From Cercophora sp. LCS_1 (lineage: Eukaryota; Ascomycota; Sordariomycetes; Sordariales; Lasiosphaeriaceae), in NCBI GenBank assembly GCA_036250225.1, contig JAPZLL010000003.1, forward strand, positions 1,674,001 through 1,738,000: 64,000 bases of DNA. Reading direction: 5' to 3'. How positions within the stretch are numbered: position 1 is the stretch's first letter; the number at the start of each line of letters is the position of its first letter. Positions 21,703-33,159 of this stretch are shown here, one piece after another. The notes below the pieces were generated by a model. That model saw only the letters and a list, made by a program, of their open reading frames with translations, was not told where the DNA came from and did not search any database. Made by a program: the position numbers and the translations under genes.

Positions 21703-24700
21703 TCAACTAGCCTTTAGCCGTCTCTGGATATTGGCAAAGTTGGCTAGGTTCATCTTTTTAGTTCCGTTCTTGTCGACGTTCTCGCCGCTGACAATGGTAT
21801 GAACCTTCATCCGTTCGTCATACTTCAATCCGGACAGGAGCTTCGGTGTGATCAAGAAGTACTGGCTTGTGTGCTCCCGACACGCAATCTCCACCATGCG
21901 CTCATGAACCATTCTCTCGTTGCGGGGATCCATGCCCTGGTTGATCTCGTCCACCACACGGAACGGCGCCTGTGCCATCGCTTGGAGGGACATGAGGTAG
22001 AAAATGGTCGATACAGCACGTTCACCTCCGGATTGGCGGTGCTGATCAAGGCGCTGAAGTGTTTCGTTTTCGCTGCAGCAAGTCAGCATTTCCATCACCA
22101 TTTGACGTGACATGAAAACTTACCGAAATTTAACCTTGATCTCGATAGTCCACTTAAAAAAGTCCTCGTCCTTGCCAACCTCAACCTCGCCAGCGCAGCT
22201 GATCTGCTCAAAGTTGTAGCTGAAGGCGTCGTTGATATCCGAAACGAGCTTGTCCAGTTCGGGCTCGAATTGATTGCGGACCGTTTGGATCTTCTCGTTC
22301 AGCTCTGCGAGCTTCTGCTCCTGGCGGGCGAAAGTGGCCTGTGTCTGCTCCACCTTGGTTGCCCAACGCTCGTACTCTTCTAGGGCCAATGGATTATTGG
22401 CTTGAATAACCTCCAGTTTATTCTTTTCCGCATTCAAGAGAGTGTTGATGTCCTCTGCCGATTTGTCGCCAAGTTCTGCAATGAGCTGCTCCCTCCCTTC
22501 CTCCCCGACGACTTCTGCGATTTCTCCCAATAGCACTCGGGTTTGCCTTTTTCTCTCATCAACCTCTTGCTTGAGTGCCTCCAGCACTTGTTTCTCAGCT
22601 TCCAGTTGATTCCGTATTGCTGAGTTTCTATCCCGCAAATACGTGACATCAGAGTTGGCTTCAATCACCAAGAGCTGCACCACGAGATACTCTTGCCACG
22701 CATCGCGGATGGCGCCGACGCGCTCTTGGTGGGCGAGCACGGCGTTGGCCTTATCCACCACAGCTCGGTCACGCCGCGCTTCGTGTTCGTTGGCTCGTCG
22801 ACGGGTTGCTTTCAGCTCCTGCTCGTTCTGAGCCAGGCTTTGCCGCTCGGCCTCTAAGCGTGGAAGTCAGTCAGATTTGTCCACTCGGGGGCCGCGAGGG
22901 TCTCGTACTTATTTTGTCTGGCAAAGCTGACCATTTGATATGTTGAATTTGGAGCACGCTCTTTTGCTTTCGGGTGTCATCCTGGGACGCGTATCAGCAA
23001 AAGTTCGCCCAAAAAAAAAAAAAAAAATCAAGGTCATTACCAGTTCCTCCTGCATCTTCTTCTTTTCGGTTTCCAGGTCCTTCATGCGTTGAACTTCTTC
23101 CTTGAACAGCCTCACAAAGTCTTTGACCTCCTCCCTGACGGCCGCAATCTTCTCCAAAATTTCGTCCTTTTCAGACGCATCTACAGCGTCGTCCTTCCAA
23201 AACTGGGCTTGACGCATTTTCAGGATGGTCGTGGTCACTGCCCCAGGCCCGTACTCCCGACGACGGGTCACACGATAAGTCGTCGATCCGGCGGCAAACT
23301 GGCTAATCGCGTCCGTTTGCATAGCTTGATCTAGCTGCGCCTCGCTAGGCTGTGCTCGCGCGATCGGTGAGGTATGTAATTTACTCTCAGCGCAGAGCAT
23401 GGCCAACACAGGTTCCGGTGCGTCAACGTAGTCGATAGCGTACCCTTCGAAGCCGAGCCGCGCCAACAGCTCCTTGGGCATTGGCGATTGAAAGGAACTG
23501 AACGGCCTGGTAGCAGTCCGGATAGTGACTGAAAGTTTCAACTCCTTGTAAAAATAGTCACTCAGCTTGGTGTGATCGTTGATCGACTGTGCTGTAAAGC
23601 AGAGAAAGTCAGGGAATCGCATCATCGACTGAACCAAATCATTGTACTGAGGGTCCTTCACCGTGCAGGTGAGCATTGGCGGACCAAACACCTCCTTCTC
23701 GAACTTATCCTGGTTTTCCTGCAGCCACTCCCAGCCTGTGGCAGCATCTGGCGATAAACGTCTGAGATGATTTAGGCGTTGGCCTTGCTGAGATTCAAGT
23801 TGCTCAAGGTTTGCCTCCAGCTCTTTCATTTCCTGTTGCTTCTTGCGTCCATCTGTCTGGTACTCGACGGCCTTGGTATTCACCTCAGCGATGGTCTGGT
23901 CGTGTTCGCGGATCAAGTGTTCCTTCTCTCGAATCTTCCTGTTCCATTCGCCAGCATCGAATGGCGGAGGTGCTTGGTTGTGCTCGGCCTGTAGACTTGT
24001 GATCTTGCGTCTGCAATTGCTGATCTCGGTCTTCTTCCTGTTGAAGGACTCTATCTCGGCTTTGATTTGCGAATCGATCTCCTGGGCCTTTGAGGTGACG
24101 CTTTCGATTGACTTGAGAGCATCGTCAGCGGCAGCCTCAGCAGCGTGAAGCACAGCCTTTTTAGCCGCCGCGACCACTTCAACCTGGGCAAGATACTCTT
24201 CCTTGGAGGTTACAGCTTGCAACGACGGTGCAGAACTCCGCTCCAGTCGTCTCAACTTCCTTTCTGCCTCTTTTTTGCGATTCTTTGCCTCCCTGAATGC
24301 GTCATGACTTTCCCTATAGCGAACCACCACATGCATGGCCTCGAGCTTCTCGATCTCCCGTTGGATAGCCTGCCTTTCTCGTATCTTCTCGACGTCGGCT
24401 TGCAGGGCTCTCTGGCGCGTTTCTAGAACCTTGAGGTCTTCGCGACTCCGCTCGGCATTTTGTTCCGCTTCGACCTGCTCCTTGAAGTGTTCCTTCAGTT
24501 TGTCTTGCCACTCGATCATAACCGGAGGGGCGGCTGCGCGAAGGGTTTCTGTGAGCAACTCCACAGGCGTGAGACCGGCGAACTCGGCAACCTTATCTTG
24601 AGGCAAAAACTGGCAAAGGTTATCAATCTGAATCCTCAGCGACGTCATCAAGTTCTTGATGACCTTGTGAGTCGCTGCTTTCCCGTTGAGATAGAAAGTT

Positions 24701-25272
24701 CGGCCGTTGTCCTCCCGTCCGATCCGGAGCCCAACGACGTAGTTCAGTTCGTGTTCGGGTTTCCGCTGCAGCTCGATCTCGATCTTCGCCTCGTCTCTCC
24801 CATGCTTGACGAAGTCACCAAAGGCACTTGCTCGACCGAGGACGCTCGAGGGGTAGCCGAGGCCCAAGCAGATGGCGCAAACAAGTGAGCTCTTGCCAGT
24901 GCCGTTGGGGCCAATGACCATGTTCAGGTTCGGACCCAGAAAGAATTCAGCCTTTTCGTAGGTGACGAAGTTTTCAACTTTGACACGCACAATCGCCCCT
25001 GGCTGAAATTCGTGTCTCGATGCGCGACCTGGACGTTGGGCGGTCTCTCGCCGGCGCTGGCCTGGTCGCTGGCGGGACGGCAGAATGTCGTCCTTATTGT
25101 CCTCATCGCTGTCATCGCCCAGGCCGCGTGACCCTCTCCCACCTCTCAAATTCAAGGAAGCGAAAATGTCATCGTCGGCTGGCTGAGCCCGATCGTTGTG
25201 GCCCGAGTGGGCGGTCTCGAGAGCCGAATTGCGGAGACCACCAAGCATGGCAGGCACAATGCTGGTGGCCAT
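21703..25272 (-). CDS. SMC5: SMC5, Smc5/6 complex ATPase
   Basis: Core of the Smc5/6 complex, which acts in homologous recombination and replication-fork repair. Exons 25272-23041, 22981-22909, 22853-22124 and 22072-21703 give 1,134 residues, normal for SMC5. The N-terminal head has Walker A GPNGTGKSS at 121-129. Two long coiled coils flank a hinge near 480-640 (FGPPMLTCTVKDPQYNDLVQ marks its start). The C-terminal head carries the signature SGGERAVSTIFYLMSLQ and Walker B FRVVDEINQGMD. Intron 1 (22982-23040) contains a run of 17 A on the plus strand, close to the acceptor. All phases close. Confidence 0.97.
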
Positions 25273-26692
25273 GGTAGGAGACAGCCTTAGTTTTTCAACA
25301 CGGTCTAATGATGTTGGAAGGCTAGAACATGGCCCACATGGCCGGTCGGGTGATTCTTAGTCGGGTGGTCAAGCTCGAAGATGGACGGGGCGGATGGTGT
25401 GGTGGAGTTCATCCTGGAGAAAATAGGAAGCGCGATGGACGCGTCGTCAATTAAGCTTGGTGGGGCAGTCTGACACGAAGGCAGCTGCCCCTCAGCTGCT
25501 GTGGCACCCCTGTCGAAGCCCCTCTGGCAGTGGGTCGCGTTACCCACAGCTTGGGTGTCTGGCACTTCCTCACAACAACTGCCACCATTCATCGCCAATC
25601 GGTCGAATCTGTCGCGTCAGCTTCTCAAAACCGAAGCTAGATCCATATCCAGTTCATTACAAAACCTCAGGCCTAACGGCTGGCTCTAGGCCTAACGAGT
25701 AGTCAATCGGGTTCGGTGCAAGCCCGCGTCGCTTTCAGTTGCCTGCAACTGGAGAACTGGGTTGAGCTCAGTAGACATGGCACAGCCAGCCATCCATCTC
25801 CTTGATACTTTTTATATCCAGTAACGGTGTGACATCATAAGAGTAGGCGCCTTATCTCGTTCATCCCCCACGGTTGATCAAATGGATGCAATTGTGTGGA
25901 TTCCAGTGAACCTCTGCAATGCCGGTTGCCCTGGAAATGGCATTCCTCTTCACCAAGGTAGCGTAACTTTCCCAGACATGACCAAAAACATGTCAAATTG
26001 TTCGTGTAGGCATGGAACCGGGGGGTTTTTTTTTTTCTTCACCTTTGTAATGTTATTTAGTTTTGGTTTATGCAAAAGCTGTCCATTTTCTATCCGTGGT
26101 GTTGTGGGAGCTAGGTGGGGAGCGCATTGATCCAAGGCATTGTTTTCTTACCCCTTTTTCCGCATCTCGGTTGCGACATAACCGCGGAGCTCACACACCA
26201 ACACATTCTGCGGCTCCTAAACCCTAAAAACGGTACTGCCAGTTAAGTGGCTGCAGTATTAAGTCTCAAAGACAGTCGGCATCGAAATGGAAGGGACTTG
26301 CTAAACTTCTGTACACTTGACGTGTAATGCCTTCCAGTTCTCAACGTTCCCAACTTCCGCACATGCCTTTCGGCGCCCTTGTCCCAGTACCGCGATTTGA
26401 TAGAAACAACCATGTTTCTGGGCGAGATGGCGAGCGGCGGCGGAGGTTGCGGCGGCCTTGAAGAGGGTATCACGACTGCGACAGACCCAGAAAGCACCAT
26501 GAAGGCGGCCGGTGATCACCTCAACAATAAAGGCACCCCATTTGGCGATCCAAGAGGTGCGCTTGGTGTTGGCAACCCACTTCTCGTTACCTGACTTGCA
26601 ACCCAAAACCACGGGCAACACCAAGTCGAAAGAGCCAACCAAGGGCTCACCGCGAGCCGGAATCGACGGTCGAAGTCTCGGCGCGGCGTAAC
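25273..26692. other. Gene-free stretch between SMC5 and the kinase gene
   Basis: 1.4 kb. Holds the SMC5 promoter and the kinase 3' UTR. A plant-style telobox-like AAACCCTAA occurs near 26219. No gene or RNA supported. Confidence 0.5.
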
Positions 26693-29600
26693 CTACGCCT
26701 TGCCGACCGATGCCAGCCACGTCCTGTACGTGACGAGCATCATGGCCTCGACCGTCTCGTCGTCGACAAGCATGAGGCGCTCGCGAAACTCGCGCCCCAT
26801 GTTGTCGACCAGCCTGTTGAGGCTGCTGGCCGCGCCGGCCACCTGGTCGACCCGCGCGATCGAGAGGTGTTGCCGCGTGGTCTCGATAATGACTTCGTTG
26901 ACCTCGATGCGGAAGGCCAACTCTTTTGCGCCGAAAGCTATTATCACTGTCAGTATTTGCTTTCATCTAGATAGAGGCTGTATACTATATATCAGATAAA
27001 AGTGAGAGAAGGAGAGAGAAAACCTACGGTTGTCGCCGCTCACACGCCCACGAATCACATTGGCCTTCTCATCAACGACCAAGTCCTCGATGCCGTAGTC
27101 CTCCCACCGGCGGAGGAGGCGCTTGATCTCGAGGAGCGCGTGCTTGCCTCGCATCGTGAAGCAGATGTAACGGCGGACCGGCTTGACGCGGAACAGCCGA
27201 AAGAACCAGTGCTGACGCTGCTCGCCCTCCTTCAACTCGGGCTCGAGCTCGATAGGATGCATCGGTCTGTCCTCCCACTCTTCAAAGTCCGAGTGGATGA
27301 TCTCGGGCTTGCGCATGTGCCACCAGCGAAGGCGTCTCCTGGTCTTGCGCTTGGGCTTCTGCTTCTTGGTCTTCTTGGTCGCCTTCCCGGCCGACTTCGT
27401 GGGGGACTGTTGCTGGGCAGGTCGAGCAGCGCGAGAAGGGCCAGCGATGGAAGCAGTTGAGGTGGCGCTCTCGAGGAATGTGCCGGAGGTGTAACTAACT
27501 GGAGTATCGGTGGGTTCTGGGAGGAATGGTTAGCAACAGTGTATCTGATAGAAGAAAAAGGACTTACGGATGATGGACATGCGCATCTTTTGCTTGTCCT
27601 TGTGGTCCTCATTCTTCTTGGGAGCCGCCTCTGTGGCCTCTCGCTGGATCTCTTCATTGGGTTCTTGAATGACCACCTCCTTAGCCTTTCCCTTGTCCTC
27701 CTTCTTGCCCTTGAAGAGAGAAAACTTTCTGAAACCCTTCTTCTCGGATTGTTGCTTCGCTTGCTCCTCCTAGAAAGCCAGCTTTGTGCTAGTCGAAATG
27801 GGCGGCCTGATAGGGATTCTATCCTGAAAGGTTCTTCCGCCGGGCCAGGGGATCAGCTCATTGACTTCGGTGACCTTGGGCTTGAACATGTTGCCGAGTT
27901 TGCCACCATTCTTTGACCTCTTTCCCTTTTTAGACTTTGGCGGAGCCCTCGAATCGGGTCTAGCTCTGAATATAGCCTCGAAGCGCTCTCTGGGCGTCAT
28001 CTTCTTCTTCTTGGCGACGGCAGCCGGCTTGGGCGAAACCTTTCCCTCAAGGGACGACTTAGGCATCATCATCTGCGCCATACTCGGCATAGACATATCG
28101 TTCACTGCCGCGGTCTCAATGCCGGGCTTGGTAATTGCCGTCGACGTCTGGGGTCGCGACCTGCGTACAGTGAGGGTCTCGAGGCTAGACTTGGCTGCCG
28201 TGGACATGTCGGTACTCTGCTTCGGCGCTGGCGTGATCTCCATGCTAGACTTTGGTGCGGCAAACGTGTCGATGCTCGGCTTGGAACCCATTTCCTTTTC
28301 CATGCTGGACTTCCGCTTCTCCATACTAGGCTTGGGCGCCATCAGCGTCTCGAGGCTCGACTTGGCTTTCATCATGGCTTCGGCGCCTGTCTTGCGAGCA
28401 ATCGACATCATGCGCTTCTCATTCACGAGATCCAGATTCAACGGTTTCGGTACCAGACTTTCATCCGTGACTGTGATTCTGGGAGTAGGCGTAGTCGGAC
28501 GAGAAGCGATAGACTTGCGAACCGTGAGCGGACGAGGCACTGGGTCGTCAACCGGGGAGGCTGGCACCATGCGAATCGTCTGTTTCTGTCCAAAGCTCAT
28601 CAATCCTTCGTTCTCCGTCGTCTTTTGCGGAGTAACTGCCGAACCAAGACTGCTATAGCGCTTGTTGTTCTCCGTCTTTGCGGAAGCGCCTGTAGCCCCG
28701 TGACCGCTGAAGGGATTGAGACTACTGCAGCGCTTGTTCGCAGTGGTCTTTTGCTCCTTGATGGAAGAAAGAGCAGGTACTTCGGATTTGACGCGACGAC
28801 CGCTGTTGGAGAGAACCACGTTCTCTTCCCGCAAGATGCGATTCAACGGATTGGCGTCGGTCTGGCGCGTGTTGTCAATCTTGGGAAAGAGACGGTAGTT
28901 GACGGCTGGCTTCGCAGTACTGGCGCTCTCGTTTGCCTCAGGCTTGCTTGCGTGCTGCTTGCCTTTGGCCTGATCTGCCTTTGCGCTGCGGGTCGGGATT
29001 GGAGGCAACGGTCGATTGACGTATGGAGCTGGATCCGACCGCGGGGGAAGTCCAAGGACATCAACGTCTTGACTGTCCGATACAGGGCGACTGGTGTTGA
29101 GCTTCGGAACCTCGAGGTGCTTACTGCCGAATGTAGAAGAACCAGGGCCAGGCCTAGAAAACTCGGGTGTGGGACTGAGCGACGAGGAGCGACCAGGATC
29201 GAGTCTCGAAGGACCAAGGAAACGAGTGGTCGGGAGAATGGGAGCGTTCACGTCGATGGACAGGCAGAACTGCGACGATGCGCGCGACGTGGATCTCTTC
29301 TTCTCGTCCTCAATGAGAAGAGACGGTGTAAAAGCTCTGTCAATGTCGCCAGCCAAGGTTTCGTGGAATTCCTTGAGTTCCTCGCTCCAGATTTCCTCGC
29401 GGGGAGCGCCTGCTGCAAGAGTGGGGCCCTGGTAGCCGCCTCGGGCGGCGACGGGGAGCTTTGGGAGGCTTGCAAGACTTGCACGGTCGCCGAAGTCGCC
29501 GAAGTCGTCAAGGTCGGAGCCCAGAATGCTGCTTTCGTCGCCGTTGTATCGTGCGCGCTGCGCTGTGTGGCGGACAGCCGAGAAGTTGACGTTTCGCTTG

Positions 29601-31189
29601 CGAGGATTGTGCACCTGACGTGGAGTGCTGCGACAAGTTCGGATCGAGCTGGACGGGCTACCGGGCGAGAAAATCCGGTGTCGAGAGCGCTGGGAATTGG
29701 CCGTCTTCTGCGTCACAAACGACGGGGCAGGAGCCACAAGACTTCGGACGTCGTCATTGGGAACAGTGGCTTTTGCTTCGCCAGCCCGCGCATCACGAAG
29801 AGCCGACAAGTCGACATTGTCTTGGAAGTCATCAGTCAAGCCAACGAGCCATTCATCATACTCGTCCTCTCCGTCGATGTCGGGACAGTTGGCCACCACC
29901 CTTATCCTGATCTTGTCGCCCCCGTCGCCGCCGAACTGGTAGTATCCTCCGGCGTGGAGACCCGTGGGTGCGTTCACGAGTGGCTTGAAGTGGTGGATGT
30001 CCGTCTTTGGGACTAAGGCATTGTTCTGGTACTGCTCTTGATGCTTCTCCTTGTGCTGGAGCATGAACTGGTACACCAGCTGCTGTTGGCTACGCTCCTT
30101 TTGGCCGAGGATCTTGATGAGAGCTGCTTCTGAGAAGGTATACCACATGGTTGACATTTGGCGCAAGATGTCGATGTCGATCTCGTCTGCTGGGATGGGT
30201 TGCCCCTCGGCGACGTTCCAAGGCATCATCGTTCGCAGATTGAGCTGGTCGAAATTGCCATACTTGGTCACCAGAGGGTGATGCCACAGCTCATCCATCG
30301 TGATGCGCCAGCCGGGCTCGACGTTAAGAGTCCGACGGATCATGTCTTTCGCATCCTCGCTGAGCCACGCAGGCATGTTGTATATGCCGCGAATCACCTT
30401 GCTTGTCAACCGGTCATCTTCATCACCAGGGAAAGGAAGGTTTCCAGTGAGCATGGCGTATAGGATGATGCCCATAGACCAGATGTCGGCGAGCTCGCCA
30501 CGGTAGTGGTGGTCCTTCAATATTTCAGGCGCGCAGTACCGAATGCTGCCGCAAGATGTCCGGAGCATGGCGGTTGGCGTTTGGAGAATTGTCGCCATGC
30601 CAAAGTCGCAAACCTTGATCTGCCCGTTGTGGATAAGCAGGTTCTCGAGCTTGAGATCTCGGTGGACAATGTGGTGTGCATGGACATAGTCCATGGCACT
30701 CATCAGCTGGCGGAACAGACGAACCGCTTCCTCCTCATGGAGGCCTCTGCCTCTGGCGTCATCGGCGCAAAGAAAGTGCAGCAGGTCGCCCTGGTTGGCG
30801 TACTCTGTCACGAGGAAGCTACGAAGTGGTCAGTTGCACCGTATACATGACTGCGGCGTGGTTTGCTTACACGTAGTCCTTGTTCTCCCACACGTCGACC
30901 AGCTGCAGGAGGTGCGGGTGGTCCAGCAGCTTCAGGATGCCGACCTCTCTTTCAACAGCCAGAGGAAGGTGTTCGTGGCCCTGGCTCGTCGTGTCGGACG
31001 ATGACGAGCCAGGACCGTCCCTCTCAAGGACGTTGGCAAGGCTCCGGGCCATGGTGAGCCCGACCCGGGCCTTGCTGATCATCTTGATGGCGACTACGTC
31101 GCCAGTGACCCGGTGGGTGCCGAGTCGAACTTGCGCCGTAGCGCCCGAGCCGAGCGCGGTGCCCAAATCGTAGGGCCCGATTGTTGCCA

Positions 31190-31190
<1 letters not shown>
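26693..31190 (-). CDS. Hsl1/Gin4-type (Nim1-related) serine/threonine kinase
   Basis: A septin- and morphogenesis-checkpoint type kinase. Exons 31190-30871, 30818 to about 27875, 27769-27568, 27516-27028 and 26937-26693 give about 1,399 residues. Kinase domain 6 to about 290: glycine loop LGSGATAQV, VAIK (K36), HRDLKLEN near 158, DFG near 176 and the APE-like CAPEILKD. An insertion rich in Ser (GPGSSSSDTTSQG) sits in the N-lobe. A long disordered centre with Ser/Lys repeats (MEKRKSSMEKE) precedes the C-terminus. The last 250 residues contain a KA1-like fold (FFRLFRVKPVRRYICFTMRG to TTRQHLSIARVDQVAG), which in this family binds acidic lipids. The exon 2/3 junction is doubtful: an in-frame TAG lies at 27772-27770, and the best intron removing it uses a non-standard GTCACC donor at 27874. 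Confidence 0.88.
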
Positions 31191-31228
<38 letters not shown>

Positions 31229-31249
31229 TTGTTGTTGTTGTTGTTGTTG
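31191..31249 (-). repeat. Trinucleotide repeat (CAA)8(CAG)11 abutting the kinase start codon
   Basis: On the minus strand eight CAA units (31249-31226) and eleven CAG units (31225-31193) run directly into the ATG at 31190. In the kinase frame they read ACA and GCA, i.e. poly-Thr then poly-Ala. They are non-coding only if translation starts at 31190. Confidence 0.9.
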
Positions 31250-31729
31250 CAGCGTTGAAGGAGAGAGAGCTGCAAAATCTCGGATGAAAGAGAAAACCTC
31301 GCAGCGTGGGGGCAGGAAGCTTCCGGAAGCCGCAGGCGGAAGGCATGGCAGAGACGGTCGTCTCGACGAGCGCCGGAGCCAGCGGGTTTGCTGGGACCGC
31401 CGCATCTCCCAGGATCGATCTCCAGAGGAGGGCCGCCGCCAACGCGCCCTGGCCGTATCCATCTTTCCTTTGATCTCTGGTCCTCTCCCAGTGGTTACGC
31501 AATGCTGACCGTTGTTGTGCATCACATTATGGCTTCCGGAGAGGTTAAAGAGCGCCTTCTTGACCTCGTTCGAGCGCGGGGAGCTCACATCGGTGATGCC
31601 CTCGCTCCTTTCATTGATGAGCTTGCCGTCCGACAAAGGTGCTTTCTGATGTGGAGGAACTAATGGAAGAGGAAGAGATGTTGCGGGAGTGGCGACATTG
31701 GGTCTAATTAGCAAATTATATAACCTCGT
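31250..31729. other. Kinase leader/promoter region
   Basis: Upstream of the kinase gene. The kinase frame remains open to about 31502 and contains an alternative ATG whose product would begin MPSACGFRKLPAPTLRG, but I treat this as leader. Nothing else seen. Confidence 0.45.
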
Positions 31730-32810
31730 CCATTTTGTTTGGAGAAGCCCTTAACGCTGTGAGGGGTTTGTCAAGATCACTGCTGGTAACCTCACTGCCG
31801 AGGAATAGAAAGAGTTTGGCGATTATATCCTTGATGGCTGTGTGTGCTTTTTGATGTTGGTTGGTGATGATGCCACTTGTTGGAATTCGGTGGTATTTTT
31901 GTGAGCCGTTATGCTCGAGAAAAGATTGCCAGTAAGCGCTTCTCACTGGACGACGTTCTTAACCAAGACGATTGGCAGGCTTTGGTTGACGTTAAGGAGG
32001 TTCTTCAGCCTTTCAAGGAGGTGTTAAGCCGATTTCAAAGCTGGTGAGTTGTTTGTTTTGCTTTGAACGACCTCAGCTACTTCGACGACGCGCAGATCGA
32101 GATATCCTCACCATTACGAGCTTTACACCGGACCAACTAGCCTACGCCTGGGGTTGAGGTGCCAGACTCTCAGCCTGAGCCTCGTGATACCCTCAACTTT
32201 GTGTGTAAGAATATTGGGTTTGCTGTCGCTAAGTTAGAGAAGTATATTATTGCCTTAATGGAGGCGACCCATATATTGGGTTACCTTGATCCCCCACCCT
32301 GGCCATTGCGGGCTTTGGATCAAGAAAAATTTGAGTGAGGAGCGGTATTACTGTATAATCTGCGTGTTGAGGGCGCTCCTCGAAGACGAATATGCCGCTC
32401 CTATTCCCGCTACCCCTATTCCTCCCCAACCTAACCCCCTAACTTCTTTGTTTGTGGTCCTTTACGATTATTATGAGGAGGAGCTCAACAACGGTGTTCG
32501 TGATGAGTTCGATACCTATTTCGAGGAGCGTGTTTACAAGGTTTCTGATCCTATTTTTTTGGTGGGAGGATAATGCCAAACGCTTTCCTCGGCTGGTTAA
32601 GGCCGCGTCGGATCTCCCGGCTATACTGGTAACTTTATGCAAGTGTGAGCGCTATTTTTCTGTGGCAAAGCTTAACTTCACGAGCCAAAGACACCGCATA
32701 TACCATCTGCATGCTTCAATGTTTGAAAAGTTGGCTGTAAATTCGTGTATTCTGGAGCGTGGAGGGTGGTTTGGGGGCCCTGGGTTGTCTTGAGGATGTA
32801 GCTGAGCTTA
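31730..32810 (+). pseudogene. Decayed hAT-family transposase
   Basis: Fragments of one hAT transposase appear in order on the plus strand with stops and frameshifts between them. They are DATCWNSVVFL (the hAT ATRWNS motif with Arg changed to Cys, near 31868), then REKIASKRFSLDDVLNQDDW and ALVDVKEVLQPFKEVLSRFQ. After these come LNFVCKNIGFAVAKLEKYII (near 32192) and the C-terminal dimerisation region, DEFDTYFEERVYKVSDP, WWEDNAKRFPRLVKAASDL and CERYFSVAKLNFTSQRHR (near 32645). The SDPIF/WWED junction is broken by an extra T in a T run near 32557. Stops are of the CGA-to-TGA kind among others. Terminal inverted repeats and the target duplication were not found by eye, so the limits are approximate. 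Confidence 0.8.
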
Positions 32811-32835
32811 CGGCTCTGGTTACTGGGTTGGTGAG

Positions 32836-33159
32836 GCGAAGTCAACAAGTTTCCAATACCCAACAGATGGCGCCGCCGGCGTTACCTCGGTTGTCCCAGT
32901 TGCCTCAATGTCAATGGGCCTTAACACCACAGATGGCGTTCACACAACACAAGCGGTAATACCTTTAAGCTACGACCCCGCTATGGCGAGCGCTCAATGG
33001 GCACCGGGCCCAACCCAGCGGGCTTATGGAATCCCTCGCACCACCATGAATGGTCTGGGAGGACCCTCAGCGAACCCATTCCAACAGGTCCCTCACCTTA
33101 GTAGTGCTCGTCAATATGGGGGACATCACTATGGAGGTTATAGGGGTCAATTCTAATAC
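32836..33159 (+). pseudogene. Stranded gene fragment, Gly/Tyr/Pro-rich C-terminus
   Basis: An open frame with no start of its own reads TSFQYPTDGAAGVTSVVPVA, then SYDPAMASAQWAPGPTQRAY, GIPRTTMNGLGGPSANPF, and ends HHYGGYRGQF before a stop. It has the flavour of the low-complexity end of a fungal RNA-binding protein. The rest of such a gene is not present in the neighbouring sequence. It lies directly after the hAT remnant. It could be captured, transduced or left behind by a rearrangement; an independent short gene is less likely. Confidence 0.35.

Noticed and set aside
28625..30016. 463-codon plus-strand frame opposite the kinase
   Set aside because: Shadow of the kinase coding sequence, no domain of its own.
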